Below are positions 55,252-64,000 of a stretch of DNA of 64,000 nt, in pieces. The notes below the pieces were generated by a model, which was not told the origin of the DNA, did not search any database, and was given only the letters and a program-made list of their open reading frames with translations. Numbering within the stretch: position 1 is the first letter of the stretch; each line of letters starts with the position of its first letter. Source of the DNA: Puccinellia tenuiflora (lineage: Eukaryota > Streptophyta > Magnoliopsida > Poales > Poaceae); NCBI GenBank assembly GCA_012064385.1, contig QRDG01000140.1, positions 971,707 to 1,035,706 on the forward strand, written 5' to 3'. A program made the position numbers and the translations under genes.

Positions 55252-56355
55252 ATCATCTCCAGCACCGACCCACCACTCTAACCCCGGCATCCTATACATC
55301 CATGAGAAGTGACATCAACCGCACACAAGCCGGCGTGGAACATAACTTCATCGACTTTGCCGATAGCAAGGCATCAACACACGTCGCAACAAGATACACA
55401 TTCAAGTGACACACTACTTGATGCCTGCTGCTACATCGCCGACACATACTCTTCCAGGTCTACATCAACGTGGTATTCATCAGCATCTCAGTCAACACAT
55501 CACCGCCGCCACAACGTCCATAAGGATGGACGGACATCATCAAACGTCATCAATGTCCCATGACAGTACTACTGTAAAACATGCACAACGAGGAAAACGA
55601 CATTGACTGTGTCGACACATCGGCACCACTATTGTAATGACCCCTATGCGGCGCACACAGTCTAGGTAAAACTAGCGTGTGCGGTGGGTTTTCTTTAGTC
55701 TTGGAAAAATGGGTGGACTCACCTACAAACTGTGTCCTGTGACATCCGCAAGACACCCCGACGGTACATCTCAGGGTAGACAAGATAAATTCCGACAGTA
55801 CCTGGGAACTCCACCTACAAACTGTGTCCTATGATCGCAACTCTGTCATATACAATGCGAATTTTTTTGCTCCTCCGGCACTCGCGACAATGGCGAGTAC
55901 TACATCAACCACCACTACCTCGATCACGGCTATACCATGATCGGCTACCTTAATCCATATATCAAGGGGCCACGTCTACAACTTTACATTCGCAACAACT
56001 CGAATAATCAGCGTCTGCGTCATCATTTGCGTCCATGTCTGTGACTACGGGGAGGGCAGAGAGGAGAGACAAGGAAGGCCCTAGATGCATACGCAGTCAC
56101 GGTACTAGGTGTCGTCCATCACACATACAATTGATGATGAGAAGCAGAGAAAATGACGAAATCGCAAGACGTGAAATTCGGTCGCAATGTGTGATGCAGT
56201 CCTGTTACGGCTGAAGGGGGATATGCTAGATACGTGTATGACTCGAATTGGAGATGCATTAGGATTATAGAGACCCGAAAATCACAAATGTAGGCCAAGC
56301 TCCAAGGAGCCCTTTGTTCTTGAAAATTTTGAAATCATAGTTTGATGTTCCAAAA
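55252..56355. other. Unassigned stretch
   Basis: No gene recognised; frames of 60-84 codons overlap without domain. CCTACAAACTGTGTCCT recurs at about 55730-55746 and 55812-55828, suggesting an old retroelement, but no ends were found. Confidence 0.35.
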
Positions 56356-56719
56356 AAAATCTGATTTTTTTATGTAGACAATGATGTATTCTACCAACGT
56401 GCAAACTCTGAACTCAAAATAATTGATATTTCAGGCTACGCAAAAAAAAAAAAACTGACATATTTATGAGAGTTAATATTTTGCACAGTTCACTACTTTC
56501 AAATGTCTGATGTATCAGTTTTATGCAAACCAAAATACAAGATATTTCTAGTTGATAGTTTACATAACATTGTCTACATCCAATAAAAATTGAGATTTTT
56601 ACATAAATTTAAAGTACATTTTTTTACTTTTCAAAATAAAGGTATCCATGGAGTTCGGGCTCTATTTTTCCACACTTTATAGAGGCCATGTTATATTCCT
56701 AGTCATTGTGCTTCTTGAC

Positions 56720-57085
56720 AGACACGACGTTTCGGGTCACGGGTGCAGATGCACCCGTTGTGTAAAACATTTAAAAAAATCCAAACAAGAAATTCGGGTA
56801 TATATCCAGACATTTTGTGTTAGTACAAAAGTTTCACGGAGAAAGATATTTTTGTGACCCGTGTAAAAAAGACCAAAAAAAATGTGTCGTACAAAGTCAT
56901 TTCAAAACGCCCGGATTTGTCTTTTTTGCACAGATAAAAAAATGTCTTTTCTTCGTGAAACTTTTTGTGCTAACATTAAATGTTTTGAAGTATATGCACA
57001 AAATTTATTTTAAATTTTTTGACATTTTTAAAATTGTTTTTTCAGCAGTGGGTGCATCTGCACCCATGACCAGATATGGATTTCC
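56720..57085. mobile_element. Mutator-like MITE with 10-base target duplication
   Basis: Inserted in copy A: GCTTCTTGAC occurs on both sides (56710-56719 and 57086-57095) and only once in copy B (about 59837-59846). Inverted ends share TC(A)(C/T)GGGTGCAGATGCACCC. A 9-11-base duplication points to the Mutator superfamily; no ORF. Confidence 0.85.
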
Positions 57086-57258
57086 GCTTCTTGACTCCCA
57101 AATTTTTTACTCATTATATTCCCCACGAAAATCATATCGATACAACAGCGAAATATTACGATTCTATAATTTCTTACAACGTCGGTCGGGTGCTATGTTA
57201 AATCTCAGTCACGGGAGCCCTTGGCGAGTCCTACTTAAAATGCCCACTGGAGTAGTCT

Positions 57259-58758
57259 TTTTTTTGGACCAAACGGGCGTCCCGTCGATTTCATATAAAG
57301 AAACCGCCACAGAGTACAAAGAGCACCAGAAAGAAAAAAAGGAAAGAAAACTACATCATCTCACAGACACAGCTGTGGATGGAACAAAAGCACAAATCCG
57401 GGACCCCAAACTGAAGACTTTTTTTACATCAATCACGATCTTGTGAAAGCAGCAACTCAGATTTATTCACCCTAGAATTCTTCTAACATTTGGTGCCCAT
57501 CCATGCCGTCTCGCCATTGCTTCTCTAATCACTTGCTTCACCTTGTCTACTCCATCCTCAAGCTTTTTTCGCTCTGGATTTTTCGACAACAAAGCCCAAC
57601 CATTTATTACATTGCAGATCCTAAATAGTACAGAAGCCGGATCGCCTGGATATTTTTTGTTGAAACAGGCATCATTTCTAGTTTTCCAGATTGTCCAGCA
57701 AACTGCTGCACCTCCACTTAGGACCAGTTTCCGTTGTGCTTCTGGGAAGGAGTTAATCCATGCTCCACCATGTCATCAACCCCATCAGGTGGCCTGGCCA
57801 GTCCAAAGGCACAAAGAAAGACCTGCCAGATAAATCTAGCAAGTCCACAGCGAAACAACAGGTGATCAATAGTCTCTTTTTGACTACAGAAATGGCAGAG
57901 TTCATTTCCTGTCCACCTCTTCTGCCCAAATTATCTTTGGTCAATATGCTATTTTTAAGCATCAGCCAAAGAAAAAATTTCACTTTGAGGGGTATTCTAA
58001 TTTTCCATAAGAATTTTTGTGGAAAAACCCCTGTAGCTCTCAGACTCAAATACAAGATTTGACCTGAAAATTTCCAGAGGAGCCAATCTTCCATTTTACT
58101 CTATCCGGTTCATCGTTCAGTTGTACTGCATCCACCAAAGCCTGCATCTCGGTAAACTGAGCAGCCGTCTCTCCAAACAAAGTCCTCCTGAATCTTATAT
58201 ATCCCCAGCCTTCCCTTTTGAAATCAGCTACCGTAATAAACCTAGAAAGGTAACATTGTATAATCTGGGAAATTGAACAGCTAAAAGGGTATTATTTACC
58301 CAACTGTCTTCCCAGAATAAGGTTTTTTCCCCATCATTCAGAATTTTTCCGTGTACTGCTGGAAGGTATGGTTAGCCCCCATTAAGCACTGCCAGAAATG
58401 AGCAGTCCCAGGGCCTGGTCGAAGCTGAGATAACACTTTAGTGTGCAAGTACTTTCTCCTCAAGAGTTCTTGCCTCCAGCTTCCATATCCATTTGCAAAG
58501 TAGGCTTTTATTCATTGTTTCTAGGTCCAGAACCCCCAAACCCCCACATTCTTTTGGTAAACAAACGGTCTCCCATTTTACTAAGTGATATTTTTTCTTA
58601 TCATAATTTTCATTCCATATCATCCTCTTTCTATAAATATCCCACTTTTTCAGAATTCCTTTTGGTACCTCCAGGAAGGATAACATGTATAGAGGCAGGT
58701 TTGTTAAACAGGCATTTACTAAAGTCAGCCTGTCCCCTGCAGATAACATCTTTCCTGT
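57259..58758 (-). mobile_element. 5'-truncated LINE with perfect 16-base target duplication
   Basis: CCCACTGGAGTAGTCT flanks both sides (57243-57258 and 58759-58774), and copy B carries the empty site. The plus-strand left border is a T-run, i.e. the poly(A) tail of a minus-strand element. It keeps RT C-terminal coding (GKMLSAGDRLTLVNACLTNL, PLYMLSFLEVPKG, LVKWETVCLPKECGGLGVLD at 58788-58438), then a zf-RVT region (WKIRIPLKVKFFLWLMLK, 58094-57753) and a 3' UTR. 5' truncation in the RT gene is usual for LINEs. Confidence 0.93.
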
Positions 58759-58788
58759 CCCACTGGAGTAGTCTAAACCCCAAACCAC
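57753..58788 (-). pseudogene. LINE RT C-terminal and zf-RVT coding remnants
   Basis: Two minus-strand frames in different phases cover the thumb/linker region of LINE RT and the zf-RVT domain. The upper one formally extends about 30 bases into flanking host sequence. A frame break lies between 58438 and 58094. No catalytic YADD remains, because of the 5' truncation. Confidence 0.85.
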
Positions 58789-59169
58789 TTGATTGGGAAA
58801 ATAAGACGCTGATACTTCGCACTAATGTAATTTGCAAGTTGGGTAACTTGATTAGGAAACCAATACACTAATTATTCACTCCGATCGATGGACCAACTCG
58901 CCTTCGGGAGATGCATGGGTAATTTGACCACTAATCTGCCGATGAGTGGGCGGAGTAGTCGGCTCACAAGAGTGTTACTGCCTAATGACTCATGGGTACA
59001 TGCTATCTAATATCTTCGATACAACTATTTTCTATTTCTACCCCAGTTGACTTTTGAAGGAGGCCCAATCACGTAAACAGCTACCTAGTCAACTTCCGAA
59101 AAAGGACAGACGAAGGAAGTAATTTGGCATTGAATAAAAAACCCAACTCACGATGCCTCTACAAACAAA

Positions 59170-60310
59170 TTCTAATATTTTAGGCTACGCAAAAAATAAA
59201 AAAATCTGACGTATTTATGAGAATTAATATTTTGCATTGTTCACTGCTTTAAAATGTATGCAAACCAAAATACAAGATATTTCTAGTTGAGAGTTTACAC
59301 GTTGGTTTTTTTTTTAGATAAAGGAATTTTATTACTTAACAGTTTTAAGCATTACACCCGGTCTCTGCATAGCTAAGATGCACACAGCCACCAATTCACC
59401 AGTAACCAAATCAGAACAAAACGTAAAAAAGGCGAAATACATATCATAATGAGAAATTGTAGATCCGACTAAGATGCTGGTAGGTCTATCCGGAGTCTAT
59501 GTTGCCATCTATGCCGGGAGAATAACTCCATGGCCGCAGCCTCCAGCCTGCAGCCTCGACGCCACCTCCAAAAATAAGTGTCGGTGCTCCACACGCTGCA
59601 GAGCCGACCATGCTCGCAGCGTAGCTGTACACCGATAGATAACCTGCGCATTTTTATCGCTAAAAACCTTGTCATTTCTACAACATTGTGCACGTCCAAA
59701 AAAAATTGAGATTTATTTTATAAGTTTAAAATATATTTTTTTACTTTTCAAAAATAAAGGTATATATCCATGGATCAGTTCAGGCTCTATTTGTCCACAC
59801 TTTCTAGAAACCATATTATATTCCAAGTCATTGTGCTTCTTGACTCCCAAATTTTGTGCTCATTATATTCCCCCGCGAAAATCATATCGATACAATAAGA
59901 AATATTACGAGTCTATAATTTCTTACAACGTCGGCCGAGCGCTATGTTAAATCTCAGTCACGCGAGCCCTTGGCGTGTTCTACTTAAAATCCCCACTGGA
60001 GTAGTAGTCTGCAAGTAGCACCACTTGATTGGGAAACTAAGACACACCACTTCGCACTAATGTAGTTTGCAAGTTGCATCACTTGATTAGGAAACCAATG
60101 CACTAATTATTCACTCAGATCGACAGACCAACTCGCCTTAGGGAGATGCATGGGTAGTTTGACCACAAATCGGCCGATGAGTGGGCGGAGTAGTCGGCTC
60201 ACAAGAGTGTTAATCTACCGCATACAATGCTAATCTAATATCTTCGATACAACTATTTTCTATTTCTACCCCATTTGACTTTTGAAGGAGGCCCAATATA
60301 TCACGTAAAA
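59170..60310 (+). repeat. Tandem duplicated non-coding unit, copy B (with one LINE insertion)
   Basis: Sister of copy A. It lacks the Mutator-like MITE and the long LINE but has its own LINE fragment at 59306-59678. The two copies differ at many positions, so the duplication is old relative to the insertions. Confidence 0.85.
59306..59678 (-). mobile_element. Short 5'-truncated LINE fragment
   Basis: Starts (plus strand) with a T-run at 59306-59315 then AGATAAAGGAATTTTATT, a common LINE tail in inverse. The minus frame reads RNDKVFSDKNAQVIYRC, the same end seen at 20230-20478. Copy A has the uninterrupted sequence GTTTACATAACATTG. Flanks TACACGTTG and TACAACATTG are probably the diverged target duplication. 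Confidence 0.82.
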
Positions 60311-60799
60311 AACTACCTAGTCAACTTCCAAAGAAGGAGAGAATCAGGAAGCAATTTGGCATTGAATAAAAACCATGCCTCTTCGAACCAATTTTAATTG
60401 AATGGCCTCCTGGCGTTGAACAGATGACCCAACTCATGTTGCCTCTTCAAACAAATTTTAATTGAACGTCCTCCTCAGACAGCTTAATGAGGGTTTGAAA
60501 CAGCAACGATGGCTTGCAACTTGCAAGTAACCCCACTTGATAAGGAAAGATGGATAGTGACACTAAATAACCAAGTAACACAGGCTAATCGATGAATGGT
60601 CAGGACAGTCGGCTGACAACCAAGTGACACTAAATAAGCAGCTGACTAGCTGGTTATGTACACAGTCCAATGAGTCCATTATAAATTATAGAAAAAAAAA
60701 GCGTCTATACTTTAGCTTCCACTGGTGTCGCTGTAGGAGCGGACGTAAGTAGGCATCTCCCGTTCTATTTCCCGTGTCCAGGGCAGGAAAATTAACAAA
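60311..60799. other. Non-coding stretch before the CACTA elements
   Basis: No gene. It contains an internal repeat (TTTTAATTGAA-GGCCTCCT, twice) and the partners of the 54.2-54.7 kb segments. A TATAAATTATAG motif at about 60678 precedes a GTCTATACTTTAGCTTCC block, which could be an old promoter without its gene. Confidence 0.4.
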
Positions 60800-60867
60800 C
60801 ACTACAGGAATGGCACGCTACGCCGACGATCAGCGGCTATGCCGACGGCTTTTTGTCGGGGCTGTCT

Positions 60868-62496
60868 CACTACAGGAAACTACGGATATACCGACGGCTT
60901 TTGGCCGTCGGCATAGGTCAAATTGCCGTCGGCATAGGTCTACGCCGACGGCTGCCGTCGGCATATCAGCCCGTAGGCATAGCCAAAAATGTTGTCGGCG
61001 TACCGAAAGCCGTCGGCGTAGGCTACGCCGACGGCTTTGCCGTCGGCATAGTACCGTCGACATATTTTTTTCTCATTTTTTCATCATTTTTATTTTTTTA
61101 AAAAACTTTTACTTATATTTTTAATTCTATTTTTATTTCTATTCTGAAATTTCCCACTTTGTCACACACTCAAACTCTAATTCTACTCATAATCTCAAGT
61201 CAAAGTACTTAACCTGGTCAAACTTCCCATTTGGTCACCCATCCTCAGATTGCTCCAGCCCAAACACGCTTAACTTTTGAGTTCCATCCAAATTAGCTTA
61301 CAAACGAGAAATTAGAACTTAGTGATATAAATATCATATCAATCATATTAACCCCAGGGTCATGATGTTAAACTTTTTATAACTTAAATTTTAAAAATTT
61401 ATTTGAATAAATAGCAATTATTAAGTAATAATATTTTTGAATAAATAACAATAAAATAAATTTTAATTTATTTTTTCCCTTTCTACATTTAATATAGAAT
61501 ATCTCATATCTTTAAATCCATAAATCGAAATTTGACAAATAAAATATCTAAATCGATTAGAAAAATGAGAGGAATTCAAAAATGACATCCATATCATCTT
61601 GTGCATCACATAAACATCGATAAACTTGGTATTTCAATGAATAGGCACGGGGCCATTTTGACCATTTTTCAAAAAAGTAAAAGAAAGTGAAAAAATACTC
61701 AAAAAATGGAATCCTTTGGCATGGAGCCCTTTTATGTTTACTAGTTGCTATGAAAAATGATAAACTTGATTTTTTACAAAGTTTCCAAAAAATCTTTACA
61801 AAAAGGTCTATCATCTACAAACATGTATAAGTTTCGAACCAAATGACCAAGATATGACCATCCCCGTGGCATAGTTTGTGATAAAGTGCCCATATTAGGC
61901 ACATAGGTGTGTCTTGGCAAGGGAAATACTGGTGCCGAACCGTGTTTCCAAATTATTTTTCCAAATATCATTTTTCATTTTTTAAGTGTCAAAAATAACA
62001 TTTTTTGTGAAGCAAGTACTAAAAATATGTTGCAAAATGACACCCATTTAATTTTCACAAATAGTAGTACATATATGATGGATAATCCCCAAGTATTAGG
62101 AATTTTCTCGCTTTCTACCTAATTTCGCCTACTTAAATGACTTTATGTTGCTTTTCGGAAAGTAATAGAAATTTAAACTACAAGTATGTGATAGTTTGCT
62201 CTGATGATATGGATGTCATATTTGGATTCCTCTCATTTTTCTAATCAATTTATACATTTTATTTGTTAAATTTCGCTATACGTATTTAAAGATACGAATT
62301 ATTTTATATTCAATGAAAAACAGAAAAAGAATATAGCTATGCCGACGGCTGTCGGCGTAGCCATATACGCCGACGGTTAATCTACGCCGACGGCCATTTT
62401 TCTGCGCAGTCCAACTCGCCCCTTACACCGACGGCCACGACAAAAGGCCGTCGGCGTAAATGTTGGCCATCGGCGTAGCTCCACGTTCCTGTAGTG
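60868..62496. mobile_element. Inner CACTA element nested in the outer one, TSD TCT
   Basis: Ends CACTACAGGAAACTACGG and, inverted, CACTACAGGAACGTGG. TCT is duplicated on both sides (60865-60867 and 62497-62499), the three-base duplication of CACTA elements. About a dozen TACGCCGACGGC/GCCGTCGGCATA repeats lie within 170 bases of each end. No transposase; 1629 bp. Its interior arms (about 61488-61612 and 62192-62310) are inverted copies of each other. Confidence 0.93.
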
Positions 62497-62728
62497 TCTG
62501 CGTAGTAGGGCTACGCCAACGGCAAAGCCGTCGGCATAGCAATGTTTTTTTTTTCTATTTTTCATTTAATATGGAATAATTCATATCTTTAAATCCGTAA
62601 ATCAAAATTTAACAAATAAAATATCTAAATCGATTAGAAAAATGAGAGGAATCCAAATGTGACAACTATATCATCTTTTGCATCACAAAAACTCATTTAA
62701 CTAGGTGAAATTACTTTCGGAAAATCGA

Positions 62729-62968
62729 CATAAACTTATTTAACTAGGCGAAATTAGGTAGAAATCAAGAAAAATCCTAATACTTGGGGACTATCCATCA
62801 AGTGTGGACTACTCTTTGTGAAAAAATAGATGGGTGCCATTTTGCACCATATTTTTTGTACATGGTTCACAAAAACTGTCATTTTTGCAACTTAGAAAAA
62901 GAAAAATGATATTTATAAAAATAATCCTATTGTTTGCTATACCAATATACACCTATTTGTCGAATATG
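62729..62968 (+). repeat. Direct repeat in outer CACTA, copy 1
   Basis: From CATAAACTTATTTAACTAGG to CTATTTGTCGAATATG. Repeated at 63744-64000 with few changes; a diverged inverted version lies in the inner element at about 61880-62140. Confidence 0.9.
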
Positions 62969-63175
62969 AGAACTTTATCACAAACTATGCCGTGGGAATA
63001 GTCATAACTTGGTCATTTGGCTTGAAACTTATGGATGTTTATACATGATATACCTTTTGTGAAGAGTTTTATGAACAATTTGTCAAAAATCAAGTTTATC
63101 ATTTTTCATAGCAACTAGTACACATAAAAGGACTCCATGCCAGAGGACATCTTTTTTTAGAGTTTTTTCACTTTA

Positions 63176-63558
63176 TCACTCTTGATCTGATCTATTGGGG
63201 CCTACAACTTCGCCAAAGCTGACTAGCATCCCTTTCCACTGCGCATTTTTCGAACAAAGAAGACTACTACTACTAAACTAAAGGATCGAATTCGCTTTTC
63301 ATGGTGAACTGGTCGTCCCATACCTTCATTTTGTCTCATGTGTGTTGAACATTGTCTTCCTCGGTTCCAGCTTCACTGATGTAGGTAGGGCTGGGCGAGA
63401 AAGGGTCCCCTCTTGCCTATTAGTAAGCGGGCCTTCGATTCCACCAGGGTCTTACGGTCTCATAGAGGGGGGGAGAACTACCTAACTAAAGAAGAATAAT
63501 GCTCTTTATAAATAAGAGTAGGCGTGGAGAGCTTTTTGCGGGGAAACTTGCAATTTGA
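63176..63558. other. Foreign insertion in the outer CACTA element, possibly organellar DNA
   Basis: The CACTA-interior sequence, recognisable from its inverted relative at about 61660-61780, stops at about 63175 and resumes at about 63559. The 0.38 kb between is richer in GC, has no terminal repeats or coding frame, and reads like plant mitochondrial intergenic DNA in style. That origin is a guess from composition; the insertion itself is well supported. Confidence 0.45.
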
Positions 63559-63743
63559 TTCTTTTAAAAAAAGGTCAAAATGGCCACCATGACTATTCAT
63601 CGAAAGAGGTCAAATTTTCTAAAACTATCGATGTTTCTAAGATATAACCACTAGTTGTGTACCTTAAAATGATTTTTGAAAAAAAATCAGACCAAACTAT
63701 CAAACACTTGTAGTTAAAATTTGCATTATTTTCGAAAAATTGG

Positions 63744-64000
63744 CATAAACTCATTTAACTAGGCGAAATTAAGTAGAAATCAAGAAAATTCCTAATACTT
63801 GGGGACTATCCATCAAGTGTGGACTACTCTTTGTGAAAAATAGATGGGTGCCATTTTGCACCATATTTTTCGTACTTGGTTCACAAAAAAGGTCATTTTT
63901 GCCACTTAGAAAAAGGAAAATGATATTTATAAACATAATTTGAAAAATCCCTTCGGAACCATTGTTTCCTATACCAATATACACCTATTTGTCGAATATG
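63744..64000 (+). repeat. Direct repeat in outer CACTA, copy 2
   Basis: Partner of 62729-62968, cut by the window edge. It contains a small extra segment (about 63940-63960) relative to copy 1. Confidence 0.9.

Larger units (their letters stand above)
56356..59165 (+). repeat. Tandem duplicated non-coding unit, copy A (with two insertions)
   Basis: After removing the MITE at 56720-57085 and the LINE at 57259-58758, this matches copy B (about 59170-60310) in order. Shared landmarks are CAAACCAAAATACAAGATAT, CACTTTATAGAGGCCATG, TCATATCGATACAA, CACTGGAGTAGT, CACTTGATTAGGAAACCAAT and CGGCCGATGAGTG-like segments. It codes for nothing recognisable. Confidence 0.85.
60800..64000. mobile_element. 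Outer CACTA element (left end; runs off the right edge)
   Basis: Begins CACTACAGGAATGGCAC with subterminal GCCGACGGC repeats, is split at 60867 by a second CACTA element, and resumes at 62500 with further copies (ACGGCAAAGCCGTCGGCATA). The rest to the edge is AT-rich interior related to the inner element, without transposase. The right end and target duplication are outside the window. Confidence 0.8.

Overview
The window is nuclear DNA of a large, repeat-rich grass genome, most likely a Triticeae grass (wheat, barley, Aegilops or a relative). This rests on the company of elements: Stowaway MITEs with CTCCCTCCG ends, CACTA elements with GCCGTCGGCATA subterminal repeats, a Tat-type Ty3/gypsy element, an Athila-like Ty3/gypsy element, a Ty1/copia element and PIF/Harbinger elements that begin GAGCATCT. 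The species cannot be fixed from the sequence alone. There is one ambiguous base (N at 11135), inside a tandem repeat.

Only three host-type genes are convincing. (1) A 5' fragment of an F-box gene runs off the left edge (1-328, minus). (2) A two-exon class III peroxidase (21310-23225, plus) carries an extensin-like proline-rich domain of about 300 residues between its signal peptide and its catalytic domain. (3) A single-exon membrane protein with five tandem PGG domains (41353-43922, minus) is broken by one frameshift. Everything else is transposable elements, their relics, or duplicated non-coding sequence.

Layout. 0.3-3.4 kb: small DNA elements (a Harbinger-like element with a 224-codon ORF, one Stowaway). 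3.4-17.0 kb: a 13.5-kb Tat-type gypsy element with an intact gag-protease frame, a mutated pol with two RNase H domains, a 1.3-kb tandem array, and an antisense locus whose six inferred exons keep reading phase. 17.0-20.7 kb: a CACTA end and decayed LINEs. 20.7-24.2 kb: the peroxidase gene. 24.2-30.5 kb: a probable non-autonomous Helitron (3' hairpin plus CTAG at 30495-30523) with a recent 1.26-kb internal duplication. 30.8-34.2 kb: a truncated Athila-like gypsy element. 34.8-38.0 kb: two PIF/Harbinger elements, the second with a frameshifted DDE transposase and a nested inverted duplication. 38-45 kb: intergenic relics and the PGG gene. 45.2-46.9 kb: a small TRIM-like LTR element (TSD ATGTG) carrying a hAT MITE. 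47.8-54.2 kb: a complete Ty1/copia element (TSD AAGTC). 54.2-60.8 kb: diverged copies of a non-coding unit dissected by a Tourist MITE, a Mutator-like MITE and two LINE insertions. 60.8-64 kb: CACTA inside CACTA, the outer one also holding a 0.38-kb foreign insert that looks organellar.

Paired repeats let many insertions be defined exactly, because the empty site survives in a sister copy inside the window. All reading-frame and splice calls come from reading the sequence by eye. Percent identities and homology searches were not run.
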